A DNA stretch of 64,000 bases from Wenzhouxiangellaceae bacterium (GTDB taxonomy: Bacteria > Pseudomonadota > Gammaproteobacteria > Xanthomonadales > Wenzhouxiangellaceae), in contig JANQPN010000068.1 in assembly GCA_028289455.1 (NCBI GenBank), positions 40,400-104,399 of the forward strand, in the 5' to 3' direction. This document shows positions 55,278 through 63,645 of this stretch, one piece after another. Numbering within the stretch: position 1 is the stretch's first letter; the number at the start of each line of letters is the position of its first letter. The translations under genes were made by a program, and so were the position numbers. Below the pieces are notes generated by a model. The model worked only from the letters and a program-made list of their open reading frames with translations. It had not been told where the DNA came from and searched no databases.

Positions 55278-57734
55278 TCAGGCAGCTTTCACAGCGGCTG
55301 CGGCATCGCCGGTATCTTCCTGTGCGTCTTCCGGAGGCCATGGGAATTCGTCTACATTGATCACAGCCAATGCCAGACGCTGTGCCTCACAAATGGCATC
55401 CGCCTGTTCCTGATCAATAATTCCCGCTTCCATCGCCTTGGCGGTCAGTTCTTTGCAGTTATACGGCGAAACCACCCGCTTGAAACTTGCGCGAATCTGC
55501 TTTTCCAAATCTGCGGTAGCCAGAGTGGCCATAAATGCCTTATTGACCAGACCGGTGGCATCATCCGCTTCAGAATGGAAAGTGCCTTCTATGAGGCGAT
55601 CGCGTGCCTGATTGTCGCTTAACAGAATTCGCGCCACTCGTTTGCCCAGATAATCAGACGGCGGGTGGTATTGGCGGCCCCGCGGAAAGGCTATCAGCCG
55701 GGTGTAGAAAATCAGGAAAGGATTGCGCAAATGCCTGATGACGCCAACCAGCTGTTCCTGAATGGTGTACAGGCTGTCCCGCAATGCCCAGCGCGCCAGC
55801 GGCAGGTCTTCAGCCGGACGGCCGGTGTCTTCATAGCGTTTCAGTACTGCAGAAGCCATATACAGGTGGCTGAGGACATCCGCCAGCCGGCCTGAAATTT
55901 TTTCTTTGAATTTGAATCCGCCACCGAAAACCGTCAGTACGATGTCATTGATGAAGCAGAACGCGGCGCTCAGGTGATTGATCCGCCGATAGTAATGTGA
56001 CAGTTCATTCTTAACGGGCGCCCTGGTCAGTCCACCGTTGGTCAGACCCAGGAAAAAGGAGCGCACCAGATTACTCAGTGTGTAACCGATATGGCCGAAC
56101 AGTGCACGATCGAACTGTTTGGCGGCCTTTTTCAGGTCAGGCATGCTGGCGGACTGCATTTCCTGCAGCAGCCATGGGTGACAGCGGATAACGCCCTGGC
56201 CGAATACGATCATACAGCGGGTCAGGATATTCGCGCCTTCCACGGTAATGGCAATAGGAATGGCCATATACGCGTGTCCAAGGTAATTGTTGGGGCCCTG
56301 GATGATGCCTTTCCCGCCATGGATATCCATGGAGTCATTAACACACTGGCGGTTGCCCTCGGTTAACTGGTATTTAAGCAGAGCTGACAGCACGCTTGGC
56401 TTTTCACCCAGATCCAGTGAAACCAGGGTCAGCAGGCGGGCGGCGTCCATTCGGTAGGTATTGCCGGCAATTCGCGCCAACGGCTCTTCAACACCTTCAA
56501 AATATCCAACCGGAATTTTAAACTGGCGGCGGATACGCGCGTAAGCACCAGTCAACCGGCTGCACATTTTGGCACCGGCGGTGCCCAGACCGGGCAGGGA
56601 GATGGCCCGGCCTGCCGACAGCGCATGCATCAACATGCTCCAGCCTTGGCCGATACGTTCCTGTCCGCCGATGATGTAGTCCATAGGAATGAATACATCT
56701 TTACCCCGGGTAGGGCCGTTCATAAAGGCCGAGCCGATGGGGAAGTGCCGCGTGCTGTTGTCTACCCCCGGCGTATCGACAGGAACCAGCGCGCAGGTAA
56801 TGCCCAGATCTTCTTCACCGCCCAGCAGGCCGTCAGGGTCATAGGCTTTGAATGCCAGCCCGATTAAGGTGGCTACCGGGGCCAGTGTAATGTAGCGTTT
56901 GTTCCAGTTCAGCTTCAGACCCAGCGTTTCCTTGCCCTGGTAAATACCTTTGCAGACAATGCCGGAATCGACCATTGATGCGGCATCCGAACCCGCGGAT
57001 GGAGAGGTCAGACCAAAGCAGGGGATTTCCCTGCCGTCCGCCAGTCTCGGCAGATAATGTTTTTTCTGTTCATCCGTGCCGAAATCCATCAACAGCTCGC
57101 CCGGGCCGAGTGAGTTGGGAACCATTACAGTAACCGCTGCAGTAACATCCCGGCTGGCCAGTTTGGTGACCACTGCCGAGTTACCTTGCGCGGAAAAGCC
57201 CAGCCCGCCGTATTCTTCAGGGATAATCATGCTGAAAAAGCGATGTTTCTTGATATAGGCCCAGGCTTCTTCGGGCAGGTCGCGGCGATGTTCCACGATA
57301 TCCCACTCATCCAGCATTTTGCACAGGGTTTCCACCGGACCGTCCAGAAATGCCTGTTCGCGTTCGGACAACTGTGGTTTGGGTGTATCCAGCAATTTCT
57401 TCCATTTCGGGCGGCCGCTGAACAGTTCGGCATCCCACCACACGGTTCCAGCCTCCAGCGCTTCCCGTTCGGTATCGGAAATAGACGGCATTATTTTGCG
57501 GAATACTGAGAAAATATGATTGGTGATCAATGTTCTGCGCAGTGGCGCGATTGCCAGTGAGCCTAGAATCAGTACGCTTATGGCGCCGATCAGAATCAAC
57601 AGCATGGATGCCTGCAGCCAGATTGCTCCAGCGGTAAACAAGGCGGTGAACAGACTGACAACCACCAAAGATGAACGGTGATAAATCAGAAACAAGGTAC
57701 CGGCGAATAAAAATAGGGCAAGCAACCAGTTCAT
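55278..57734 (-). CDS. fadE: acyl-CoA dehydrogenase, FadE type
   Basis: An 818-residue membrane-associated flavoprotein that performs the first step of beta-oxidation. Residues 1-55 hold two or three hydrophobic segments (MNWLLALFLFAG, LVVVSLFTALF, ILIGAISVLILG). The dehydrogenase core at about 110-540 shows IPEEYGGLGFSA, LTSPSAGSDAASM and MDIHGGKGIIQGP. A long C-terminal domain is typical of FadE/YafH. ATG 57734 follows GGAG at 8 bases; the earlier ATG (57752) adds six residues with no ribosome site. First gene of the fad operon, 86 bases before the FadN-like gene. Confidence 0.93.
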   Translation of the reverse strand: MNWLLALFLFAGTLFLIYHRSSLVVVSLFTALFTAGAIWLQASMLLILIGAISVLILGSLAIAPLRRTLITNHIFSVFRKIMPSISDTEREALEAGTVWWDAELFSGRPKWKKLLDTPKPQLSEREQAFLDGPVETLCKMLDEWDIVEHRRDLPEEAWAYIKKHRFFSMIIPEEYGGLGFSAQGNSAVVTKLASRDVTAAVTVMVPNSLGPGELLMDFGTDEQKKHYLPRLADGREIPCFGLTSPSAGSDAASMVDSGIVCKGIYQGKETLGLKLNWNKRYITLAPVATLIGLAFKAYDPDGLLGGEEDLGITCALVPVDTPGVDNSTRHFPIGSAFMNGPTRGKDVFIPMDYIIGGQERIGQGWSMLMHALSAGRAISLPGLGTAGAKMCSRLTGAYARIRRQFKIPVGYFEGVEEPLARIAGNTYRMDAARLLTLVSLDLGEKPSVLSALLKYQLTEGNRQCVNDSMDIHGGKGIIQGPNNYLGHAYMAIPIAITVEGANILTRCMIVFGQGVIRCHPWLLQEMQSASMPDLKKAAKQFDRALFGHIGYTLSNLVRSFFLGLTNGGLTRAPVKNELSHYYRRINHLSAAFCFINDIVLTVFGGGFKFKEKISGRLADVLSHLYMASAVLKRYEDTGRPAEDLPLARWALRDSLYTIQEQLVGVIRHLRNPFLIFYTRLIAFPRGRQYHPPSDYLGKRVARILLSDNQARDRLIEGTFHSEADDATGLVNKAFMATLATADLEKQIRASFKRVVSPYNCKELTAKAMEAGIIDQEQADAICEAQRLALAVINVDEFPWPPEDAQEDTGDAAAAVKAA

Positions 57735-57807
57735 ATAATCTCCAGGCGCCATTCAGGCGCTATGTAACTGCCAGAACACCAGTCTATCGCTGTTCTGTGT
57801 CAATTAA

Positions 57808-57827
57808 ACCATACGCATGAGTATGGT
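57808..57827. promoter_or_regulatory. inverted repeat upstream of fadE, candidate operator
   Basis: ACCATAC-GCATGA-GTATGGT, perfect 7-bp arms, 74-93 bases upstream of fadE. A TetR-type fatty-acid regulator site is plausible; no regulator gene is in the window. Confidence 0.4.
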
Positions 57828-57949
57828 ATAGGTTGTGATGATAAATAGGCGGTCGATATCGGTCAAGAAAACAGCCTGCTTAACAACAAAAGGATCTATC
57901 AATAAGACCTTGAGTTGACTGAATGATTGCAGCTGTCAGAGAAGCTAAG

Positions 57950-57977
57950 GACCGGCGATAGATACAGGTCGCCGGTC
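57950..57977 (-). terminator. hairpin downstream of paralogue A
   Basis: GACCGGCGA (57950-57958) pairs with TCGCCGGTC (57969-57977), 9 bp, just after the stop of the gene at 57991. There is no T-run, so this is a weak terminator candidate. Confidence 0.35.
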
Positions 57978-57990
57978 AGAGATCGGCTAA

Positions 57991-58743
57991 TCAGTCTTCA
58001 ATAATCTCAAGATCACCCAGTTCAATGAATCCCGGGTTGTAGCGCTCGATCATTGATTCCAGCTGGCGCTCCATCTGGTTTAGATAAGCGGGTTGAATAC
58101 TGGGAACCCCGGGCAGACCAATAGACCCCATGACCCAGCAGTTGCGGGTCAGCAGGCCTTCACCGGTCAATCCGCAACTGCGGCCTATGGCGCCCACACG
58201 ATCACAACTGCCGCCAACCCTTGAACCGGTGCATTGTCTTCTTTCCTTGCGGATCAGCCGGTGGGCTTCTGTTGCCATTGCGAAGGTGCCGTATTGCAGA
58301 TGATAGTTTTCCACCAGTGCTTTTCCGGCAGACAACTGTGCAGGTGTCAGCTTATTGCGGATGTGTACATGATTGTTAACGAAACCTTTTTGCCGGGCTT
58401 CAGCGGAAATATATGACCATGCATAGGCTTCTGCAGGGTTCTTGGGAACGCCGCGCCCCTGCAGATACATGATGGACAGGCGATATTGAGAAAATTTGTC
58501 ATTGACTTTGGCCAGCTCAAGATAGGCTTCAAAAGCCTGTTCGTAGTTTTTTGCGACATACAGCTGATCGGCCCGTTCCTGGCGCTTTTCAAATGCCTGT
58601 ACTGCATTCAGGCCACCACTGAGGCCATCAGCACCGAGTGTGTAACTTTGCCTGCCGGGGGTATTGGTCTCACCCTGCTGTGACCAGCCCGTGGTTGCTG
58701 TGGACAGCAGAAAAACAGCAATTAACAGTAAAAATTTTTTCAT
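57991..58743 (-). CDS. Sel1-like secreted protein, tandem paralogue A
   Basis: A 250-residue exported protein, signal peptide about 1-21 (TTGWSQQ). A Sel1/TPR-like region at about 45-120 includes YLELAKVNDKFSQYR and EAYAWSYISAEARQKG. A basic segment then carries four Cys at 171, 180, 190 and 202, spaced C-X8-C-X9-C-X11-C, followed by MGSIGLP and the C-terminal ELGDLEIIED. The same features, with the same Cys spacing, recur in the next four genes. Four cysteines suggest two disulfides or a metal site in the periplasm. Function unknown; a binding or chaperone role is only inference. Confidence 0.75.
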   Translation of the reverse strand: MKKFLLLIAVFLLSTATTGWSQQGETNTPGRQSYTLGADGLSGGLNAVQAFEKRQERADQLYVAKNYEQAFEAYLELAKVNDKFSQYRLSIMYLQGRGVPKNPAEAYAWSYISAEARQKGFVNNHVHIRNKLTPAQLSAGKALVENYHLQYGTFAMATEAHRLIRKERRQCTGSRVGGSCDRVGAIGRSCGLTGEGLLTRNCWVMGSIGLPGVPSIQPAYLNQMERQLESMIERYNPGFIELGDLEIIED

Positions 58744-58869
58744 AAACCTGTACCTTTACGGTGATAAGCGAGTTCCCGGTTCGGAGTACGAATGAGCCAG
58801 TACATCAACATTCGTAGTGCCATTGTACAATCTGTTGTCAGAGCCTGAAAAGGGAAGGGGATGCCGTGT

Positions 58870-58912
58870 AAAAAGAAACCTCCGGCAACAACGATAGCCG
58901 TCACCGGAGGTT
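58870..58912 (-). terminator. intrinsic terminator of paralogue B
   Basis: Read on the minus strand, AACCTCCGG (58904-58912) pairs with CCGGAGGTT (58877-58885), followed by TCTTTTT. A good rho-independent terminator 17 bases after the gene at 58929. Confidence 0.75.
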
Positions 58913-58928
58913 GAACGCATGTGGTTAA

Positions 58929-59687
58929 CTAATCTTCAATAATTTCCAGGTCGCCCAGCTCAACACGGCCGGGATTGTAGTGGCTGATCAACGTATCCAG
59001 CTGTTTTTCAGCTTTGCGCAGGTGCGCCGGTTGCAGACTGGCAATGCCGGGAATACCCACTGAACCCAGCACCATGCAACTGCGCGTCAAGCCACCTTCG
59101 CTGGTCACGCCACAGGCTGTGCCGAAAGCACCGACCCGGTCACAATTGCCGCCGACCCGCGAACCGGTACACTGACGTTTTTCTCTTCTGACCACTTTGC
59201 GGGCTTCCGATGCGATCGCAAAAGTGCCGAACTGGTTGTGGTAATCGTTAACCAGGGTTTTGCCTGCATCAAGCTGTTCGGGACTGAGGCTGTCGCGGAT
59301 GTGTACATGATTGTTGACAAAACCCTTCTGACGGGCTTCCGCTGATATATATGACCACGCATAGGCTTCTGCGACATTCTGACTGATACCCAGGCCACGG
59401 AAATACATCACCGATACCCGGTACTGTGAATACTTGTCATTCAGCTTGGCCAGGTCCAGGTAGGCTTCAAATGCTTTATCAAAGCGTTCGGCTTTGTAAT
59501 GGTCGTCAGCTTTTTCCTGCATTTTCTGGAAGGCTAGCACGGCATTGATGGTACCGTTGGAGATAAACTCAGATCCCAGGATGACATTGTTGAAGTTCTG
59601 GCAGCCGCTGCCACAACGTTCTCCCTGTTGAGCTAAACATAAACCGGTATTTAAGGTCAGCAACAAAATAATCAGTTTTTTATACAT
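58929..59687 (-). CDS. Sel1-like secreted protein, tandem paralogue B
   Basis: A 252-residue exported protein, signal peptide about 1-20 (GLCLAQQ). It shows the same layout as the neighbour: AVLAFQKMQEKADDHY, DLAKLNDKYSQYR, EAYAWSYISAEARQKG, NNHVHIRD, CTGSRVGGNCDR with the conserved four-Cys spacing, and the C-terminal ELGDLEIIED. It has two extra Cys before the Sel1 region (ERCGSGC). It is nearly as close to paralogue A as sequence inspection can tell. Own promoter with the shared 20-nt motif and own terminator, so it can be expressed alone. Confidence 0.75.
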   Translation of the reverse strand: MYKKLIILLLTLNTGLCLAQQGERCGSGCQNFNNVILGSEFISNGTINAVLAFQKMQEKADDHYKAERFDKAFEAYLDLAKLNDKYSQYRVSVMYFRGLGISQNVAEAYAWSYISAEARQKGFVNNHVHIRDSLSPEQLDAGKTLVNDYHNQFGTFAIASEARKVVRREKRQCTGSRVGGNCDRVGAFGTACGVTSEGGLTRSCMVLGSVGIPGIASLQPAHLRKAEKQLDTLISHYNPGRVELGDLEIIED

Positions 59688-59716
59688 CTGGTTTCTCCGG
59701 TGGTTTAAGTACTAAC

Positions 59717-59745
59717 ACAATAGTACTAAATCACTCGTATATCAA
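59717..59745 (-). promoter_or_regulatory. promoter of paralogue B with shared operator-like motif
   Basis: On the minus strand TTGATA (59740-59745), a 17-base spacer and TATTGT (59717-59722). The spacer is the 20-nt motif that recurs before paralogues E and D (on the plus strand TAGTACTAAATCACTCGTAT, 59721-59740). Confidence 0.55.
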
Positions 59746-59796
59746 GCTGGTTATCCGTCAACCTCTTGGATGACATCTTACGTGACCAGCTGAAAC

Positions 59797-60603
59797 CTAA
59801 TCCTCGATAATTTCCAGATCACCCAGTTCAACTCGACCAGGGTTATATTCTCTGATTAAATCCTTCAGGTGCTTTTCCACTGTACGTATATCACTGGGCT
59901 GCAGACCGGCGACTGCGGGCAGGCCAATGGAGCCGAATGTCAGGCATTCACCGGCCAGCAGGCCCTGGGCATTGATATTGCAGTTCAGGCTGGCTGCGGC
60001 TACCCGGTCACAGCTGCTGCCCAGTCGTGAACCGGTGCAGCTGCGCTTACTTTTGCGCACTATCCGACGGGCTTTGTTGGCCACCGCATAGGTGCCGTAT
60101 TCTTCGTGGTATTCATCGGCCAGGTCACGCGCCTGATCCAGCTGCTGAGGGCTAAGCATATCTCTGATGCCGACGTGAGCGTTGACCAGCGCTTTCTGCC
60201 GGGTTTCAGCTGACACATACGACCAGGCAAATGCCTGCTGCAGATTCTTATCCACTCCAAGTCCATTGGCATACATATGGCCCAGCATGTACTGGGAATA
60301 CTTATCATTGAATTGTGCCAGCTGGAGGTATTCACTATGCGCCTGGCGGTAATGACCGTCATTGAAATTATCATCAGCGCGTTCCTGGAGTTTCTTAAAT
60401 GCCAGTACCGCATTAGCGCCACTGGTGTCGACACCGCCTGTTCCCTGCAGGCTGTTGCCGAAATTAAATTGCGGCACAAAGATCAATGAGCGTTGTGCCG
60501 CAATGGTCGGCCTGCCCGGGCGGCCGGTGTTACCCGCCTGGGCAAAAACGGTTTCAACAATTAGAAACAGGCAGACTGTCAGCACGATGGTTTTCTGGTT
60601 CAT
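59797..60603 (-). CDS. Sel1-like secreted protein, tandem paralogue C
   Basis: A 268-residue exported protein, signal peptide about 1-21 (ETVFAQ). NAVLAFKKLQERADDNF, YLQLAQFNDKYSQYMLGHMY and AFAWSYVSAETRQKAL make up the Sel1-like part. The four-Cys block CTGSRLGSSCDRVAAASLNC shows the conserved spacing, and the protein ends ELGDLEIIED. An extra 15-residue N-terminal insert (RSLIFVPQF, before NFGNSLQG) separates it from A and B; it is closer to paralogue E. Unlike its sisters, no copy of the shared promoter motif precedes it. Confidence 0.75.
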   Translation of the reverse strand: MNQKTIVLTVCLFLIVETVFAQAGNTGRPGRPTIAAQRSLIFVPQFNFGNSLQGTGGVDTSGANAVLAFKKLQERADDNFNDGHYRQAHSEYLQLAQFNDKYSQYMLGHMYANGLGVDKNLQQAFAWSYVSAETRQKALVNAHVGIRDMLSPQQLDQARDLADEYHEEYGTYAVANKARRIVRKSKRSCTGSRLGSSCDRVAAASLNCNINAQGLLAGECLTFGSIGLPAVAGLQPSDIRTVEKHLKDLIREYNPGRVELGDLEIIED

Positions 60604-60726
60604 GATAGTTCTTCTGATTGGGGCAGGGGAATCAGGGTGACTGTGGCGTTACATCGACCGGGAAATCTGGCCGAGGACGCATATTCCAGTGGTTTTGGCG
60701 GCCTGCAGCGTGCGGCCGTTTGGATA

Positions 60727-60759
60727 CAACCCGCAGTATTCCCCAATAACTGCGGGTTG
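60727..60759 (-). terminator. hairpin downstream of paralogue D
   Basis: CAACCCGCAGT (60727-60737) pairs with ACTGCGGGTTG (60749-60759), an 11-bp stem 14 bases beyond the gene's stop. No T-run, so termination is uncertain. Confidence 0.4.
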
Positions 60760-60772
60760 CAACCGGAAAAAA

Positions 60773-61552
60773 TCAGTCTTCGATAAGCTCGAGCTCACCC
60801 AGTTCCACACGGCCCGGGTTGTAAGTATCGATCAGGACATTCAGCTGTTTTTCTGCATTACGCAGATCGGTAGGCTGCAGACCCACAACCGAAGGCAGTC
60901 CAATAGCGCCCAGCGTCATGCACTCTCTGCCGATAACGCCCTGGCTGGTCAGACCACAGTTAAATCCTGTCGCTGAGGCGCGGTCACAACTGCTGCCGAC
61001 ACGCGAGCCGGTACATTCACGCTTTTGCTTACGGATCAGGCGCTTGGCTTGGTTGGCCACAGCGAATGTGCCGTAGTCTCCAAAATATTCTTCTGCCAGT
61101 TCCTTGCCCCTGGCCAGTTCGGAATCGGTAAGTCCGTCACGCAGCTGTACGTGATAATTCACGAACCCTTTCTGACGGGTTTCCGATGCTACGTAAGTCC
61201 AGGCGTAGGCTTTGGCCATATCTTTTTCAACGCCACGTCCATTGGCATACATAAAGCCCACCCGGTACTGGGAAAACTTATCATTGAATTTGGCCAGTTC
61301 ATGATAATACTTGAACGCTTCTTCAAAACGTTCGGCTTTGTATTCGGCATCAGCTGCTTCCTGCATTTTTTCAAACGCCAGAACGGCATTGATGGTGCCT
61401 GCCTCTGAGCCGGCTGCGCCCAGAATCGAATTACCGAAGTCTTGCTGCGGGATGCCTTGGGACCCCTGTGCGTACAGAGCTGATGCTGCAAAGCACAGCA
61501 GCAGCACAACGATCAGTTTTTGACCAAATGGAGTGGTTTTGTTTAATTGCAT
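60773..61552 (-). CDS. Sel1-like secreted protein, tandem paralogue D
   Basis: A 260-residue exported protein, signal peptide about 1-29 (ASALYAQ). Sel1-like part: NAVLAFEKMQEAADAEY, HELAKFNDKFSQYRVG, KAYAWTYVASETRQKG. Four-Cys block CTGSRVGSSCDRASATGFNC with the conserved spacing. The C-terminus is ELGELELIED, the most divergent of the five tails. ATG 61552 is chosen over a TTG at 61561 because it heads the signal peptide. Upstream lies a 20-nt motif 14/20 identical to that of paralogue E. Confidence 0.75.
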   Translation of the reverse strand: MQLNKTTPFGQKLIVVLLLCFAASALYAQGSQGIPQQDFGNSILGAAGSEAGTINAVLAFEKMQEAADAEYKAERFEEAFKYYHELAKFNDKFSQYRVGFMYANGRGVEKDMAKAYAWTYVASETRQKGFVNYHVQLRDGLTDSELARGKELAEEYFGDYGTFAVANQAKRLIRKQKRECTGSRVGSSCDRASATGFNCGLTSQGVIGRECMTLGAIGLPSVVGLQPTDLRNAEKQLNVLIDTYNPGRVELGELELIED

Positions 61553-61580
61553 AAGCCTCAATCTCAGTCTTGTAGTGGAG

Positions 61581-61609
61581 AGTTCAATACTAACGTTTTC
61601 GTATGTAAT
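61581..61609 (-). promoter_or_regulatory. operator-like motif before paralogue D
   Basis: The 20-nt motif lies at 61585-61604. The flanking hexamers (ATTACA and TGAACT on the minus strand) are poor promoter elements, so only the motif, not the promoter, is well supported. Confidence 0.35.
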
Positions 61610-61718
61610 TGCAAGGAAAAATAATCAGACTTTTTGACTATTAGTGTAGTCAAAGAGCTGCGGCAAAGATTACCGGCAGCTCTCAAAGTGTTGCTATCTG
61701 TAATGCTGAAGCCGGAAT

Positions 61719-62537
61719 TTAATCTTCAATAATTTCCAGCTCGCCGAGTTCAACTTTACCCGGATTGTAGTTTGCCATCAGCGTTTTCAGCTGTTTTTCC
61801 ACGGCCCGCAGATGACCCGGCTGCATACCGGCAATGCTGGGCAGGCCGATAGAGCCAAACACCAGGCATTCTTTGCTTAATACGCCCTGGCCGGAGGCAT
61901 TACAGTTAAGACTGGCGCTGGCTACGCTGTCACAGCTGCTTCCCAGGCGTGAACCGGTACAGCCGCGTTTGCTCTTGCGCACCATACGGCGAGCCTCATT
62001 GGCTAAGGCATAGGTGCCGAATTCTTCACGGTACTCATCCGCCAGTACCTGACCGCGCTCCATTTGATCAGGCGTCATCCGTTGTTTCAGTCTGACATGC
62101 GCATTAACAAATTCTTTCTGCATGCCTTCAGCAGATACGTAAGACCAGGCATAGGCCTCAGCCAGATTCTGTCTGACACCCTGGCCGTTGGCATACATTG
62201 CGCCCAGCATGTACTGGGAATATTTATCGTTGAATTGTGCCAGCTGCATGTATTCTTCGTAGGCACTCTCAAAGTTTCCGTCGGCATAATGGCCATCAGC
62301 ACGTTCCTGCAGTTTGCTGTAGGCCAGTACTGCATTGGCTCCGCTGGTGTCCATGCCGTTGGCGCCCTGGATGATGTTATTGAAATTAAACCGTTCTGAG
62401 GCAAAGAAGGTTCTTTCCACCAGTCTGTGATCGGAAATGATGGTGGTGCCCAGTCTACGAGGTGACAAGTCCTGGGCAAATATCTGGTTACTGATCAGAA
62501 TGCCAGCTAAGGTTATTAAAATTACACGGCATTTCAT
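61719..62537 (-). CDS. Sel1-like secreted protein, tandem paralogue E
   Basis: A 272-residue exported protein, signal peptide about 1-21 (NQIFAQ). It has an N-terminal insert like paralogue C, then ANAVLAYSKLQERADGHY, MQLAQFNDKYSQYMLG and EAYAWSYVSAEGMQKEF. The four-Cys block CTGSRLGSSCDSVASASLNC keeps the spacing and the C-terminus is ELGELEIIED. AGGAG precedes ATG 62537 at 9 bases. It probably derives from the same ancestor as C. First of the five in reading direction, with its own promoter. Confidence 0.75.
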   Translation of the reverse strand: MKCRVILITLAGILISNQIFAQDLSPRRLGTTIISDHRLVERTFFASERFNFNNIIQGANGMDTSGANAVLAYSKLQERADGHYADGNFESAYEEYMQLAQFNDKYSQYMLGAMYANGQGVRQNLAEAYAWSYVSAEGMQKEFVNAHVRLKQRMTPDQMERGQVLADEYREEFGTYALANEARRMVRKSKRGCTGSRLGSSCDSVASASLNCNASGQGVLSKECLVFGSIGLPSIAGMQPGHLRAVEKQLKTLMANYNPGKVELGELEIIED

Positions 62538-62569
62538 TGCATAGGCTCCTGTGGTTTAAACTCGGAATC

Positions 62570-62598
62570 ATCTTAGTACTAAATACTTCGTATTTCAA
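62570..62598 (-). promoter_or_regulatory. promoter of paralogue E with shared operator-like motif
   Basis: On the minus strand TTGAAA (62593-62598), a 17-base spacer and TAAGAT (62570-62575). The plus-strand copy TAGTACTAAATACTTCGTAT (62574-62593) is 17/20 identical to the site before paralogue B and fills the spacer there as well. Confidence 0.6.
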
Positions 62599-62678
62599 TA
62601 ACCAATTGGAGTAAGCATTAAAAGCAGTGCATCAAAATAGGTGGCAATGCTGAATTTGAGTGGTGCCTGGAAGGCATT

Positions 62679-63605
62679 TCAATGGTTGTTGAAGCGTTCC
62701 TGTTCAGCCAGTATGCGACGGTAGCATTGCAGCCGTGAAGCAAACAAATCTGACTGATCAGCCTGCTGCTGCAGGCTGCAGTCAGGTTCTGAGAGATGCC
62801 GGCAATCGTGGAATCGGCAGCGGCCCAGCCATTGTCTGAATTCAATGAATGAAGCAGCCAGTTCATCAGCCGGCATTACCCACAGTCCATATTCCCAAAC
62901 GCCGGGTGAATCTATGATTGTGCTGTTTGGTTCTGGCAAAGCATATTGTTGAGCAATGGTGGTGGTGTGCTTGCCCTTGCCGGTTGCAGTGGAAAGACTG
63001 CTGGTCTGCACCGACAAATCGGGAATCAGGCAGTTGAGCAGAGAAGACTTGCCAACACCCGACTGACCGATCAGCAGACTGCAGGCCGGCTTTGCACTGG
63101 TACCTTTAAGCAGCTGTCTTAATTCATCAATACCGGTATTATCCAATGCGCTGCATTCAATGACCTTATAGCCAAGCTGCTGGTATAAAGATAAATCATC
63201 GCGTAATTGCTCAAGTTTGCCGTCAGCCAGGTCAATCTTGTTCAACACCAGTACACTGCTGATGCCCAGTATTTCATTGGCGCATAGATAACGGTCGATC
63301 AAATCTCTGCTGGGCGCCGGTTCCGGTGCGATAACCACCAGCGCCTGATCCACATTGGCTGCAATCAGCTGTTGCCGGCCGAAACGGTCGGCACGGGCAA
63401 AATAACTGCGCCGAGGGTGAATCTTGGTGACCAGCCATTGCTCATCGGTCTGCTGCCGTATATCGATGCAGTCGCCACACAGCGGCCGGCCGATGCGGCG
63501 CTGGTATTGAATGGGTAGCAACTGCCTGTCAGTGGTGCCGGCCAGTCCATGGTTGCCCCACGACGCCACACAGGTCAAAGCGTTGATGGTGGCTTGCTCA
63601 GTCAA
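62679..63605 (-). CDS. rsgA: ribosome small subunit-dependent GTPase A
   Basis: A 308-residue circularly permuted GTPase that checks late 30S maturation. An OB fold (about 10-75) is followed by G4 NKID (about 121-124), G1 GQSGVGKSS (about 180-188) and G3 DSPGV (about 232-236). A C-terminal zinc site has Cys and His in [14 protein letters not shown] (about 259-272). The likely start is TTG 63605: an in-frame stop lies 21 bases upstream and no ATG lies between. Divergent from orn, the usual neighbour. Confidence 0.93.
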   Translation of the reverse strand: MTEQATINALTCVASWGNHGLAGTTDRQLLPIQYQRRIGRPLCGDCIDIRQQTDEQWLVTKIHPRRSYFARADRFGRQQLIAANVDQALVVIAPEPAPSRDLIDRYLCANEILGISSVLVLNKIDLADGKLEQLRDDLSLYQQLGYKVIECSALDNTGIDELRQLLKGTSAKPACSLLIGQSGVGKSSLLNCLIPDLSVQTSSLSTATGKGKHTTTIAQQYALPEPNSTIIDSPGVWEYGLWVMPADELAASFIEFRQWLGRCRFHDCRHLSEPDCSLQQQADQSDLFASRLQCYRRILAEQERFNNH

Positions 63606-63645
63606 TGCTATGCTTACGCCTGATCATAAACATAATGGATTTAGC

